From JADLBR01 sp020847615 (GTDB taxonomy: Bacteria > Verrucomicrobiota > Verrucomicrobiia > JADLBR01), in contig JAPKHT010000200.1 of the NCBI GenBank assembly GCA_026646655.1, positions 1 through 8,143 on the forward strand: a stretch of DNA of 8,143 bases, in the 5' to 3' direction. The number at the start of each line of letters is the position of its first letter. The first letter of the stretch is position 1. A program made the position numbers and the translations under genes. Shown piece by piece: positions 1 to 6,005 of this stretch. The notes under the pieces were generated by a model. The model saw only the letters and a program-made list of their open reading frames with translations, was not told the origin of the DNA and made no database searches.

Positions 1-2
1 TT

Positions 3-107
3 GGTCTTCCGGGAGAGGCTGCTGCTTCGGTTGTGCAGAGTGTAGATGCGCTGGTTGAATTATCTGTCCCTCATATCTCCGTTTACCCCTTTACCCTTCA
101 GACTAAG
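3..107 (+). other. HemW/coproporphyrinogen-oxidase-like radical SAM fragment fused ahead of the IlvD tail
   Basis: In the same frame, before the IlvD part, the translation opens GLPGEAAASVV and continues to a VPHISVYPFTL block. A GLPGE motif followed about 20 residues later by HIS-Y--T-- is the pattern of HemW and related oxygen-independent coproporphyrinogen oxidase-like radical SAM proteins, where it normally runs on into an E-x-GT motif. Here it breaks off after PFTL. I counted 54 G+C in the first 107 bases (50%), against 65-75% in the following lines. This piece is therefore foreign to the IlvD tail in both family and composition. It could be a real rearrangement or an assembly chimera near a contig edge. 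Confidence 0.5.
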
Positions 108-311
108 GGCGGGCCGATCGCGCTGTTGCGGGCGGGGGACAGGATCCGGATCGACTTCCCAAATCGCCGGATGGACATCGTGGTTCCCGATGCGGAGCTG
201 GCCGAGCGCCGGAAGGCGTGGCAGCCGGCGCGGCTCGAGCTTTCGGGGTGGCTGGCGCGGTACCAGAAACTCGTGAGCAACGCGAGCCAGGGCGGGGTGA
301 TGGTGGCCTGA
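3..311 (+). CDS. ilvD: Dihydroxy-acid dehydratase C-terminal end, 5'-partial and apparently chimeric
   Basis: The open frame enters from the left edge and stops with TGA at 309-311. From position 108 it matches the C-terminal swivelling domain of the IlvD/Edd dehydratases: it opens with GGPIALLRAGDRIRID, continues through PNRRMDIVV and AELAERRKAWQP, and closes on ARYQKLVSNASQGGV. The last block is typical of IlvD rather than Edd. IlvD is a cytoplasmic Fe-S enzyme that dehydrates 2,3-dihydroxy acids in branched-chain amino-acid synthesis. In intact IlvD the residues before GGPIA form the RFSG...GH-SPEAA block; here that block is missing and unrelated sequence precedes the join. The GTG at 33 is not a credible start, because the frame is open to the edge and coding-like upstream of it. 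The family of the C-terminal part is fairly sure; whether this gene works is doubtful. Confidence 0.7.
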   Translation, partial: GLPGEAAASVVQSVDALVELSVPHISVYPFTLQTKGGPIALLRAGDRIRIDFPNRRMDIVVPDAELAERRKAWQPARLELSGWLARYQKLVSNASQGGVMVA

Positions 312-361
312 CTCGAGAGCGCGCCGGATTATTCAGGGGGAAACATCCGGTGGGTCGCGGA

Positions 362-425
362 GTGCCTGAAGGCACCACTACGAACATTCCCGTGGTCTTG
401 GGCTCGTAGTGCCGCCTTTAGGCGG
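362..425. repeat. Nested palindromic element able to form a cruciform (REPIN-like)
   Basis: Two 22-base arms face each other across about 20 bases. The left arm is the palindrome GTGCCTGAAGGCAC (362-375) plus CACTACGA (376-383). The right arm is TCGTAGTG (404-411) plus the palindrome CCGCCTTTAGGCGG (412-425). CACTACGA pairs perfectly with TCGTAGTG, and the outer palindromes are diverged inverted copies of each other, giving 17 of 22 matches. Each arm can also fold alone. This is the architecture of paired REP sequences. It begins 50 bp past the IlvD stop codon, so it may also act as a bidirectional 3' structure. There is no second copy in the window. Confidence 0.6.
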
Positions 426-541
426 TATTCTTATAAAATACTGATTACGTGCATGTTGTGATACACATCGAAGTGTCCCCAACTTTGAAGGGTCAGGTCA
501 GATTCCATCCGGCAGCCGCCGGACCACCGGCTTGGGAAATT
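426..541. other. Remaining non-coding sequence between two palindromic elements
   Basis: The gap between the IlvD stop and the sulfotransferase stop is 306 bp (312-617), and both flanking genes point into it. Besides the palindrome at 362-425 and the 76-bp repeat at 542-617, this stretch holds a short inverted repeat, GTATT (425-429) with AATAC (436-440). It is locally AT-rich around 426-460. No credible coding frame, promoter pair or RNA gene is visible. The short frames that cross it read through the palindromes and resemble nothing. Confidence 0.4.
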
Positions 542-617
542 GTAGCCGAAGCCGTGAGGCTTTGGCGGCCAAACGCTGACGCGTTCGGCTACGGGATGCG
601 CTGCGGCTATTTTCAAG
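542..617 (-). repeat. 76-bp interspersed palindromic repeat, copy 1, abutting a stop codon
   Basis: The 51-bp core (542-592) is bounded by GTAGCCGAA and TTCGGCTAC, which pair perfectly. Inside it, TTTGGC and GCCAAA pair again across a single base. The core matches copy 2 at 3975-4025 in 49 of 51 positions, and the next 25 bp are also related, with about 17 matches. The repeat ends exactly one base before the sulfotransferase stop codon (TCA at 618-620 on the plus strand). Read along that gene, the hairpin begins 25 nt after the stop. It could act as a 3' mRNA stabiliser or weak terminator; the downstream run in this copy is short (AATTT). Confidence 0.85.
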
Positions 618-1487
618 TCAGCGGCCCGCCCCGCGGTTCTCCCAGCGGGATCGATTCAGGTTGCCGTACGCCATTCTCGCGTTGTAGCGCATGATGTGTG
701 GCGAGAGCGCGGCGGGGAGGACCCACTCGTTGCGATAGAGCCAGCGGTAATCGTACAGGATGGCGCGGTTCTTCTCCGGCTCGCGGCGCATGCGGTTGCC
801 CCGGAGGGTGTGGCTGTGGGTCTCCGAGATCGCCGCCATCGCCGGCTCGGGATCCAGTTCCAGAAAGTCGGTGAGGCGCCTGATGGCGGTGGCGGGCTCG
901 AGGCAGAGCTCGTCGTAGCTGACCACCATGTGCCGTGCCCCGGCCCTCTCGAGGTCGCGCTGGATGCGCCGATTCTGCGCGTACCACCGCCAGAAGAGGA
1001 CGAGCGACGGGCGGCGGGTCTTGCCCTTCTCGCGGTCGCGATCCATCCGGGAAATGGCGTAGGCGCGGACGTCCTTGACGAGATGGAGGACGCGGATGTC
1101 CGTGCCGGGCGATACGGATCGGATGGTCTTCAGGGACCGCAGCCGATCGCTCGGGTTCTTGGAGATATCGACCGGGATTTGCCCCGGCCCAAAGCGCTCG
1201 GCGAAAGTCCGGAGAACGGCCCCGTATCGCTCCTCGTGGGTCTCGCAGGGGCCAGAGCGGATGCGATGGGCGACCGGCCCCCAGAACGGGCACTCCGCCT
1301 GCGGGCGCCCGCAGGTGCAGACATTCTCCGATTTCTCTGACTTCTGTCTGGCGAGGTTGCCCATCGTGGCGAAGACCTCGCCGAGGCCAATGATCCTGGG
1401 ATGCCCACCCAGGATGAGATCCAGGAGCGTCGAACCCGAGTGCCCGAGGCACGTGACGACGACGGCGCGTTCAACGATGCGGTTCAT
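618..1487 (-). CDS. PAPS-dependent sulfotransferase family protein
   Basis: The 289-residue protein has the marks of the bacterial sulfotransferase family (Pfam Sulfotransfer_3 type). The 5'-phosphosulfate loop is GHSGSTL at residues 15-21 near the N-terminus. A 3'-phosphate-binding segment, HLVKDVRAYAISR, lies at 135-147. VVSYDEL follows at 188-194 and an H-x(4)-GN-x(2)-R motif at 226-233. A Cys-rich insert (CTCGRPQAECPFW, 57-69) resembles one I associate with planctomycete-type members. Such enzymes move sulfate from PAPS to hydroxyl or amino groups of glycans or small molecules; the acceptor cannot be told. I chose ATG at 1485-1487 because it places the PAPS loop at the usual distance; the frame is open to 1685 but the extra residues look non-coding. 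No clear Shine-Dalgarno is seen. It is transcribed divergently from the LacI gene, and its 3' end abuts repeat copy 1. Confidence 0.85.
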   Translation of the reverse strand: MNRIVERAVVVTCLGHSGSTLLDLILGGHPRIIGLGEVFATMGNLARQKSEKSENVCTCGRPQAECPFWGPVAHRIRSGPCETHEERYGAVLRTFAERFGPGQIPVDISKNPSDRLRSLKTIRSVSPGTDIRVLHLVKDVRAYAISRMDRDREKGKTRRPSLVLFWRWYAQNRRIQRDLERAGARHMVVSYDELCLEPATAIRRLTDFLELDPEPAMAAISETHSHTLRGNRMRREPEKNRAILYDYRWLYRNEWVLPAALSPHIMRYNARMAYGNLNRSRWENRGAGR

Positions 1488-1596
1488 GGGGCGTAAGGTC
1501 TGCCGCAGGAGGCGGGGGCCATTGTCCACACGGCGTGTTGCCCTTGCAAGAAGATGTGGCCATGGTGCCGCGGGGCATGGTAGGATGTGCAATCGG
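1488..1596. promoter_or_regulatory. Divergent control region between sulfotransferase and LacI regulator
   Basis: This 109-bp gap must hold promoters for both divergent genes. Two short palindromes could be operators: ACACGGCGTGT at 1528-1538 (5-bp arms around one base) and CTTGCAAG at 1543-1550. TAGGAT at 1581-1586 is a possible -10 for the LacI gene, which would leave a very short leader, or it may instead be a weak ribosome-binding site for the ATG at 1597. No convincing -35 is paired with it. LacI-family genes often regulate themselves and their neighbours, so the sulfotransferase is a candidate target; this is inference. Confidence 0.35.
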
Positions 1597-2649
1597 ATGA
1601 AGGGGATCAATGGGCGGCCGACGCTGCAGCACGTCGCGAGGCGCGCGCGGGTGTCGATACAGACGGTTTCTGGGGTATTGAACAATCGATCGGACCTGTG
1701 GTGTTCCGAGGCGACGATCGAGCGCGTGCGGCTCGCGGTGGCCGAGTTGGATTACAGGCCGAACGCGGCGGCGCGGGGTCTGAGGCTGGGGAAGTTCCAG
1801 ACCGCGGGCCTGCTGGTCGAGGACGTGACCAACCCGCACTACATGAATTTCGCGAGGGAGCTGAGGCGGGCGCTGGCCGCGAAGGGATTTTCCCTGGTGA
1901 TCGAGGACGCCGAGCTGTCACTGTCGGCGGGGAGCCTGGCGCTGGAGAATCTGTCGAGGCAGAATATCGACGGGCTGTTCGTGATGGCGTCGTCGGACGG
2001 CCGTTTCAAGCGGCTCTACGATGGCATCGCGCGCGTGGGGCTGCCGCTGGTCTTTCTGGGGGCGAGGGGCCACCGGTACGGGGACTGCGTGGACCTGGAT
2101 TACGCGGCTGGCCTGCGGGAGGTGGCGCAACATCTGGCGGGCCTGGGGCACCGGCGGGTCGGTTTCGTGTGCGGGTTGCCCGAGGGTGAACGGGTCGCGC
2201 TGCGCAGGAGGCTCTACGCCAGGGCGCTGCGGGATGCGGGCCTGCGCTTTCGCGGCGCGCTGTTCGAGGAATGCGAGCCATCGTGCGAGGGCGCGGCGCG
2301 CGCGACACGGGCGCTGCTCCGGGATGGCCCAGGCAGGCGTCCGACGGCGATCATCGCGGTGAACGACCTGCTGGCGATCGGCGCGGTGCGCGCGCTGCGG
2401 GAGGCCGGGCTGGATGTGCCGGGCGACGTGTCGGTGGTGGGCAACGACAACCTGAGCGTCGGGGCGCATCAGCCCGTGGCGCTGACGACGCTGTCGGCGC
2501 CGCTGCGCCGCATGGCCGAGGTGGCGGCGGAGTGTTTCCTGAAGCGCAGCCACGGGAAGGGCAAGGCGAAGGGCGAGGCCCCCGTGACCGCCAAGTTGCC
2601 CGTGGAGCTGGTGGCGCGGGAATCCACCGGACCCGCGCCCCCGGCGTGA
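1597..2649 (+). CDS. LacI-family transcriptional regulator
   Basis: The 350-residue protein has the standard LacI layout. An N-terminal helix-turn-helix (TLQHVARRARVSIQTVSGVLN, residues 9-29) is followed by the hinge helix around NAAARGLRLG (56-65). The periplasmic-binding-protein-like sugar domain follows, with FQTAGLLVEDVTNPHY near 67-82, a HRRVGFVCG block near 185-193, AIIAVNDLLAIGAVRALREAGLDVPGDVSVVGNDN near 251-285, and TTLSAPLRRMAE near 297-308. Such proteins bind palindromic operators and release them, or bind more tightly, when a sugar or sugar phosphate is present. A Lys/Gly-rich linker (residues 318-327) interrupts the usual C-terminal region. ATG at 1597 gives the family's usual short N-terminus; the in-frame ATG at 1585 would add four residues and cannot be excluded. 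The stop lies 4 bp from that of the converging XylR-like gene. Confidence 0.9.
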   Translation: MKGINGRPTLQHVARRARVSIQTVSGVLNNRSDLWCSEATIERVRLAVAELDYRPNAAARGLRLGKFQTAGLLVEDVTNPHYMNFARELRRALAAKGFSLVIEDAELSLSAGSLALENLSRQNIDGLFVMASSDGRFKRLYDGIARVGLPLVFLGARGHRYGDCVDLDYAAGLREVAQHLAGLGHRRVGFVCGLPEGERVALRRRLYARALRDAGLRFRGALFEECEPSCEGAARATRALLRDGPGRRPTAIIAVNDLLAIGAVRALREAGLDVPGDVSVVGNDNLSVGAHQPVALTTLSAPLRRMAEVAAECFLKRSHGKGKAKGEAPVTAKLPVELVARESTGPAPPA

Positions 2650-2653
2650 GACC

Positions 2654-3829
2654 TCAGGGGCCGACGCCGGCGCCGTGCCGCTGGCGGTAGCGTCCGGGCG
2701 GGCATCCCTTCCGCTGGTGGAACAGCCGGCAGAAGTACTGGACGGATGCGAAGCCGCTCTCGCTCGCGACATCGGCGACCGAGATGTCGCTCGTGCGGAG
2801 CAGGTGCTCGGCCCGATGCAGCTGGGAGCTCAGGATTTCCTTGTGGACGGTCCGGCCGAGGATCTTGCGGAAGCGCCCCTCGAGCGTACTGACGCTGACC
2901 CCGGCGTGCCTGGCGACATCGCTGACCTGGATCCGGTCCAGGACCCGGTTGTGGATGAAAGTGACCGCGGTCGCGATCAGGGGGTCGCCGGAGTGAAACA
3001 CGGCGGTCGATGCGCGGGCCTCGAGACCGACGGGTGGGATGACGCGGGTGGCGGGGGCCTTCTGGCCCCTGAGGAGGGTGTCCAGGGTCCTGGCGGCCTC
3101 CCACCCGACGCCCTCGGCATCCTGGATCACGCTGGAGAGCGGCGGGTTGGCGAAGGAGCACATCAGCGGGTCATTGTCGACGCCGACCACCGCGACGTCG
3201 GTCGGGACGCGGAGGCCGCTGATCCTGCACGCCTCGAGGACGTGGCGCGCGCGCACGTCATCCGCGGCGAGGAGGCCGATCGGCGGAGTGAGCGAGGACA
3301 GCCACTGGCGGATCTCGTCCAGCATGCCATCCCAGTCGCGGGGGTCGCCGCGGGAACCCGCGAAAACGCTGCACGTCGCCCGAGAGGCTTGGAGGGTCGA
3401 CGCGAACACCGCGCCGCGCTCCTGGGACCAACCGTTGATGGGGTCGGGCCGATACCCGCAATACGCGAAGCTCGGGCAGGCCCGCTCCAGGAGATGCTCG
3501 GCCGCCAGGCGTGCGATCCCGGCATTGTCGGTGAAGATGTACGGGGCGCGCGGCAGGAGGCGGCGCCCGCCGAAACCGCCGCCGACGCCGACCACGGGCA
3601 CCGCCGCGTGGCGCAGGGCCGACACGATCCGCGAGTCATCCAGGTTCGCGATCACACCATCGCCGTGCCACGAGCGGAACTTCGGTAATCGCTGGGCCGG
3701 CTCATCCTCCAGATAGATGCTCCAGCGGTCGCGGCGCCGCCCGTCCAGATACCGGGCGATTCCAGCGGCGACCTTGCGGTCGTAGTCCTTGTTGACGTCG
3801 AGGATCAAGGCGATTCGAAGCGTGCTCAT
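2654..3829 (-). CDS. XylR-like hybrid regulator (LacI-type sugar domain plus AraC helix-turn-helix)
   Basis: At 391 residues this matches the length of E. coli XylR (392). The N-terminal region (about 1-275) is a periplasmic-binding-like ligand domain starting LRIALILDVNKDYDRKVAAGIARYL, with VVGVDNDPLMCSFANPPLSSV near 214-234. The C-terminal 100 residues form an AraC-type DNA-binding domain: the first helix-turn-helix is VSDVARHAGVSVSTLEGRFRK (302-322) and the second SVADVASESGFASVQYFCRLFH (350-371), followed by GCPPGRYR. Regulators of this kind activate sugar-use operons when bound to a pentose or related sugar. ATG at 3827-3829 was chosen because the family starts just here and AGGATGGA precedes it; the open frame runs on to 3958 in low-complexity sequence. 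The gene lies downstream of the isomerase and oxidoreductase pair in the same orientation, separated by a repeat/terminator. Xylose as ligand is not implied. Confidence 0.9.
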   Translation of the reverse strand: MSTLRIALILDVNKDYDRKVAAGIARYLDGRRRDRWSIYLEDEPAQRLPKFRSWHGDGVIANLDDSRIVSALRHAAVPVVGVGGGFGGRRLLPRAPYIFTDNAGIARLAAEHLLERACPSFAYCGYRPDPINGWSQERGAVFASTLQASRATCSVFAGSRGDPRDWDGMLDEIRQWLSSLTPPIGLLAADDVRARHVLEACRISGLRVPTDVAVVGVDNDPLMCSFANPPLSSVIQDAEGVGWEAARTLDTLLRGQKAPATRVIPPVGLEARASTAVFHSGDPLIATAVTFIHNRVLDRIQVSDVARHAGVSVSTLEGRFRKILGRTVHKEILSSQLHRAEHLLRTSDISVADVASESGFASVQYFCRLFHQRKGCPPGRYRQRHGAGVGP

Positions 3830-3852
3830 CGTTCCATCCTGTCTAGCAGGTC

Positions 3853-3866
3853 TGTAAAAAAATACA
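3853..3866. promoter_or_regulatory. Candidate operator TGTA-N6-TACA upstream of the XylR-like gene
   Basis: TGTA and TACA form a perfect inverted repeat around six A residues. The site stands out as an AT-rich island in very GC-rich DNA, 23 bp before the start codon of the XylR-like gene. On the minus strand it follows TTG (a possible -35 TTGTAT), and GCTAGA lies about 14 bp further on, so it would overlap the promoter. An autoregulatory site is the natural reading, but no second copy is seen in the window. Confidence 0.35.
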
Positions 3867-3967
3867 ACTCTGGGGGTAGAAGCGGGGGGGGCGTTTGTCG
3901 GATCGCGGGGTCTGGCCACGGGCGTTGCGCGGGTCCCCACACCTCGGGCGGGGGGCACCGCCGGGTC

Positions 3968-4025
3968 AAAAAATGTAGCCGAAGCCGTGAGGCCTTGGCG
4001 GCCAAACGCTCACGCGTTCGGCTAC
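3968..4025 (-). terminator. Intrinsic-terminator-like hairpin with T-run after the oxidoreductase gene
   Basis: Read on the minus strand after the oxidoreductase stop codon, the 51-bp repeat core folds on GTAGCCGAA/TTCGGCTAC plus an inner GTGAG/CTCAC stem and a TTGGC-G-GCCAA tip. Six T residues follow (A-run at 3968-3973 on the plus strand). It lies between the oxidoreductase and the next minus-strand gene, so it could separate the catabolic operon from the regulator gene. The same sequence is repeat copy 2. Confidence 0.55.
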
Positions 4026-4050
4026 GGGTGGCGATGCGGCAATTCTTGAG
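3975..4050 (-). repeat. 76-bp interspersed palindromic repeat, copy 2, abutting a stop codon
   Basis: This is the second copy of the element at 542-617, in the same orientation. The 51-bp cores differ at only two positions. One of these, C at 4011 where copy 1 has G at 578, restores pairing with G3989, so the inner stem GTGAG/CTCAC is perfect here. The last base (4050) immediately precedes the oxidoreductase stop codon (CTA at 4051-4053 on the plus strand). This is the same 25-nt spacing from core to stop as in copy 1, although the neighbouring genes are unrelated. Confidence 0.85.
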
Positions 4051-5085
4051 CTAGGCCACGCGGACGAGTCTGCCGGAGCGGACGGATTCCTCCTCGGCCT
4101 CGCAGATCTGGACGGCGGCGAGGCCGTCGTTGGCGGTGACGATGGTGGGCCGGGATCCGGCGAGTGCGGCGCCGATGGCGTGGCGCAGCTCGGACTCGTA
4201 GCCGTCGGGGCCGGTGCAGGCGATGGCCTGCGGGTCCTTGCCCTCAACGAAGAGCTTGAGGGCATCCGGCCCGCGGGACATGTCGTAGTCGGCCGTGGCG
4301 CGCTCGAAGTTGACGGTGTAGGACATGCTGAATCCGAAGCCCTTCGTCATGGCCCAGCCGCCCTCGGCGTGGACGGCGGCGCCGGAGGCGACCTCGTACT
4401 GTGTGACGACGTGGTCGATGGCCCCGCTGATCTTGCTGTAGCCGCGGGAGTAGACGGCAGAAGGCTTGCCGAAACAGAACTGGACGAAGTCGGTGTCGTG
4501 GATGTGGAGGTCGAGGAGGGCGCCGCCGGACTTGGAGCCGTCCATGAAATTGCCCCAGCCGGGGGGTTCGGCGACGCGGCGGAAGCGGGCGGCGAGGACG
4601 CGGCCATAGGTGCCGGCGGCGATGGCGTTTTTGAGCCAGGCCCACTCCGGCCAGAAGCGGATGCACATGGCGGGCATGAGGAAACCGCGCGAGGCGGCGG
4701 CCGCGTCGATCATCTGCCGACAGAGGGCGCTGGTGCGGGCCATGGGCTTCTCGCAGATGACGTGCTTGCCGGCCTTGAGGGCCTCGACCGCGATCTCCGG
4801 ATGGAGGTGGGTGGGGACGCAGATGTCGATGAGGTCGACGCCGGGGTCGGCGAGGAGTTCGCGGAAATCGCGCGTGGCCTTGGTGCGGGACATGTCGAGC
4901 CGGACGGCCTGGCCGTCGCCGACGTTGCCCTGGATGCCCGAGAAATCCCCGTCCTCGGGGAGGCGGACGGCGTCGCAGATGGCGGCGATGTGGGCCTCGG
5001 CGATCTTGAGGTAGGCCTTGATGTGGGTGAGGCCCATGAAGCCGCAGCCCACGATCGCGACGTTGAGTTTCTGTTTCTCGGTCAT
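4051..5085 (-). CDS. Gfo/Idh/MocA-family NAD(P)-dependent oxidoreductase
   Basis: The 344-residue protein begins with a Rossmann fold (LNVAIVGCGFMGLTH, residues 7-21; dinucleotide-binding GCGFMG 13-18). It has the family's EKP motif in HVICEKPMA (108-116), whose Lys113 is the usual catalytic lysine. The C-terminal domain carries GGALLDLHIHDTDF (187-200), with the aspartate and histidine (D192, H196) typical of the family active site. Members oxidise or reduce hydroxyls of sugars, inositols and amino-sugar derivatives in the cytoplasm. ATG at 5083-5085 is well supported: AGGAGAG (5092-5098) precedes it by 6 nt. It lies 29 bp downstream of the TIM-barrel isomerase gene, so the two are probably co-transcribed, and its stop codon touches repeat copy 2. 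The substrate is unknown. Confidence 0.92.
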   Translation of the reverse strand: MTEKQKLNVAIVGCGFMGLTHIKAYLKIAEAHIAAICDAVRLPEDGDFSGIQGNVGDGQAVRLDMSRTKATRDFRELLADPGVDLIDICVPTHLHPEIAVEALKAGKHVICEKPMARTSALCRQMIDAAAASRGFLMPAMCIRFWPEWAWLKNAIAAGTYGRVLAARFRRVAEPPGWGNFMDGSKSGGALLDLHIHDTDFVQFCFGKPSAVYSRGYSKISGAIDHVVTQYEVASGAAVHAEGGWAMTKGFGFSMSYTVNFERATADYDMSRGPDALKLFVEGKDPQAIACTGPDGYESELRHAIGAALAGSRPTIVTANDGLAAVQICEAEEESVRSGRLVRVA

Positions 5086-5114
5086 GGGGTGCTCTCCTGC
5101 GTGGGCGCCGGACA

Positions 5115-5942
5115 TCAGGCGATGCGGGCGACGAATTCCTTGGCGGTGCGGATATCGGCGACGCGGCTGTCGCCGGCCTCGCGCTCGATGCAGAGGTCGC
5201 CGCCAAAGCCGATCTCCTCGAGCGCCCTGAAGAAGGCTTGCCAGTCGACCTGGCCGGTGCCGACGGGCACTTCCTCGCCCCAGGTCCCGGGCACCTTGGT
5301 GAGGTTGGCGTCCTTGACGTGGACGTTCTTGACGAGGGGGCCGAGGGTGCGGAGGGCGGCGATGGGGTCGCCCTTGGCGTAGAGGATCATGTTGGCGGGA
5401 TCGAAGTTGGCCCCGACGTTGGGACGCCCGAGGTGCGCGATGAACTCCTTGAGGCAGTCGGCGGTCTCCTGGCCGGTCTCGAAGGCGAGTTCGATGCCCT
5501 CCTCGGCGTAGTAGTCCGCGATTTGGCGGAGGCGCCCGATGAGCTTGTGGAAGGCGGGATCGGCTGGATCTTCCGGGAGGAACCCGGCGTGGAACATGAC
5601 GAGCTTGAGGCCCAGGTCCGCGGCGATCTCGGCGTCCTCGCGGATCGTCTTCCAGTTCTCGTCCCATGTGGCGTCCGGCACGACGCCGCCGGTGCGGCGG
5701 ATGGAATCGAGGGTGGAGTAATCCTCGCCGGCGGTGCGGAACATCCCGGAGACCGCCTCGATGCCGGCGGACGCGAGCGCGTCGCCGACCCGGCCCCAGA
5801 CGGCCGGCTCCTCGCGAATCGGGTCCAGGGCGATCTGTATGCGGTTGAGGCCGATCGAGCGGAGCGCGTCGATGAGGGCCTGGGGGTTGGCGGGCTGGAG
5901 CGACCAGCTGCACACGGCGAGCTTTTGCGAGAGGCGTCCCAT
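5115..5942 (-). CDS. Sugar phosphate isomerase/epimerase-like TIM-barrel protein (xylose-isomerase-like / AP-endonuclease 2 fold)
   Basis: The 275-residue length suits this family. The expected metal ligands appear at strand ends in order: E155 in ELAFETGQ, D181 in GANFDPANM, H208 in KNVHVKDAN and E253 in LCIERE; H118 in VMFHAGF is also typical. These proteins isomerise or epimerise sugars and keto-sugars in the cytoplasm using a divalent metal, and they are very often encoded beside Gfo/Idh/MocA oxidoreductases, as here. It is the first gene of the minus-strand pair. ATG at 5940-5942 gives a normal N-terminus (LAVCSWSLQPANP follows). No Shine-Dalgarno is seen before it, which fits the very short leader predicted from the promoter upstream. 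Hydroxypyruvate isomerase or a 3-keto-sugar epimerase are possible alternatives. Confidence 0.88.
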   Translation of the reverse strand: MGRLSQKLAVCSWSLQPANPQALIDALRSIGLNRIQIALDPIREEPAVWGRVGDALASAGIEAVSGMFRTAGEDYSTLDSIRRTGGVVPDATWDENWKTIREDAEIAADLGLKLVMFHAGFLPEDPADPAFHKLIGRLRQIADYYAEEGIELAFETGQETADCLKEFIAHLGRPNVGANFDPANMILYAKGDPIAALRTLGPLVKNVHVKDANLTKVPGTWGEEVPVGTGQVDWQAFFRALEEIGFGGDLCIEREAGDSRVADIRTAKEFVARIA

Positions 5943-5949
5943 GCGCGAG

Positions 5950-5979
5950 AGGCTAGTGGCGGGTTTCGCGGGGCGTCAA
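5950..5979 (-). promoter_or_regulatory. Predicted promoter of the isomerase-oxidoreductase pair
   Basis: On the minus strand, TTGACG (5974-5979) is five of six to the -35 consensus. It is followed after 18 bp by TAGCCT (5950-5955), a weak -10. Only seven bases separate this -10 from the ATG of the isomerase gene, so the transcript would be leaderless or nearly so, consistent with the missing Shine-Dalgarno. The weak -10 keeps confidence low. Confidence 0.4.
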
Positions 5980-6005
5980 GGGGCATTTCGGCGAGGTTTT
6001 GGCCC

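Noticed and set aside
542..592. CRISPR repeat
   Set aside because: There are only two copies, 3.4 kb apart, with no regular spacers and no cas genes.
431..616. Small minus-strand frame containing a VAERVSVWPP peptide, with a similar peptide in the frame at 3966-4265
   Set aside because: The shared peptide comes entirely from translating the 76-bp repeat, so it is DNA-level repetition and not a conserved protein.
1488..1685. N-terminal extension of the sulfotransferase frame by 66 residues
   Set aside because: The extension is Cys/Pro/Arg-rich, overlaps the divergent LacI start and helix-turn-helix region, and would push the PAPS loop away from its usual N-terminal place.
2675..3688. 337-codon plus-strand open frame opposite the XylR-like gene
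   Set aside because: It is antisense to a full-length recognised regulator and is low in complexity, so I treat it as a shadow frame.
4180..5382. 400-codon plus-strand open frame opposite the oxidoreductase and isomerase genes
   Set aside because: Its translation is Gly/Ala/Asp/Val-rich with no family signature, and it lies antisense to two clearly recognised enzymes. It is a by-product of high G+C at third positions.
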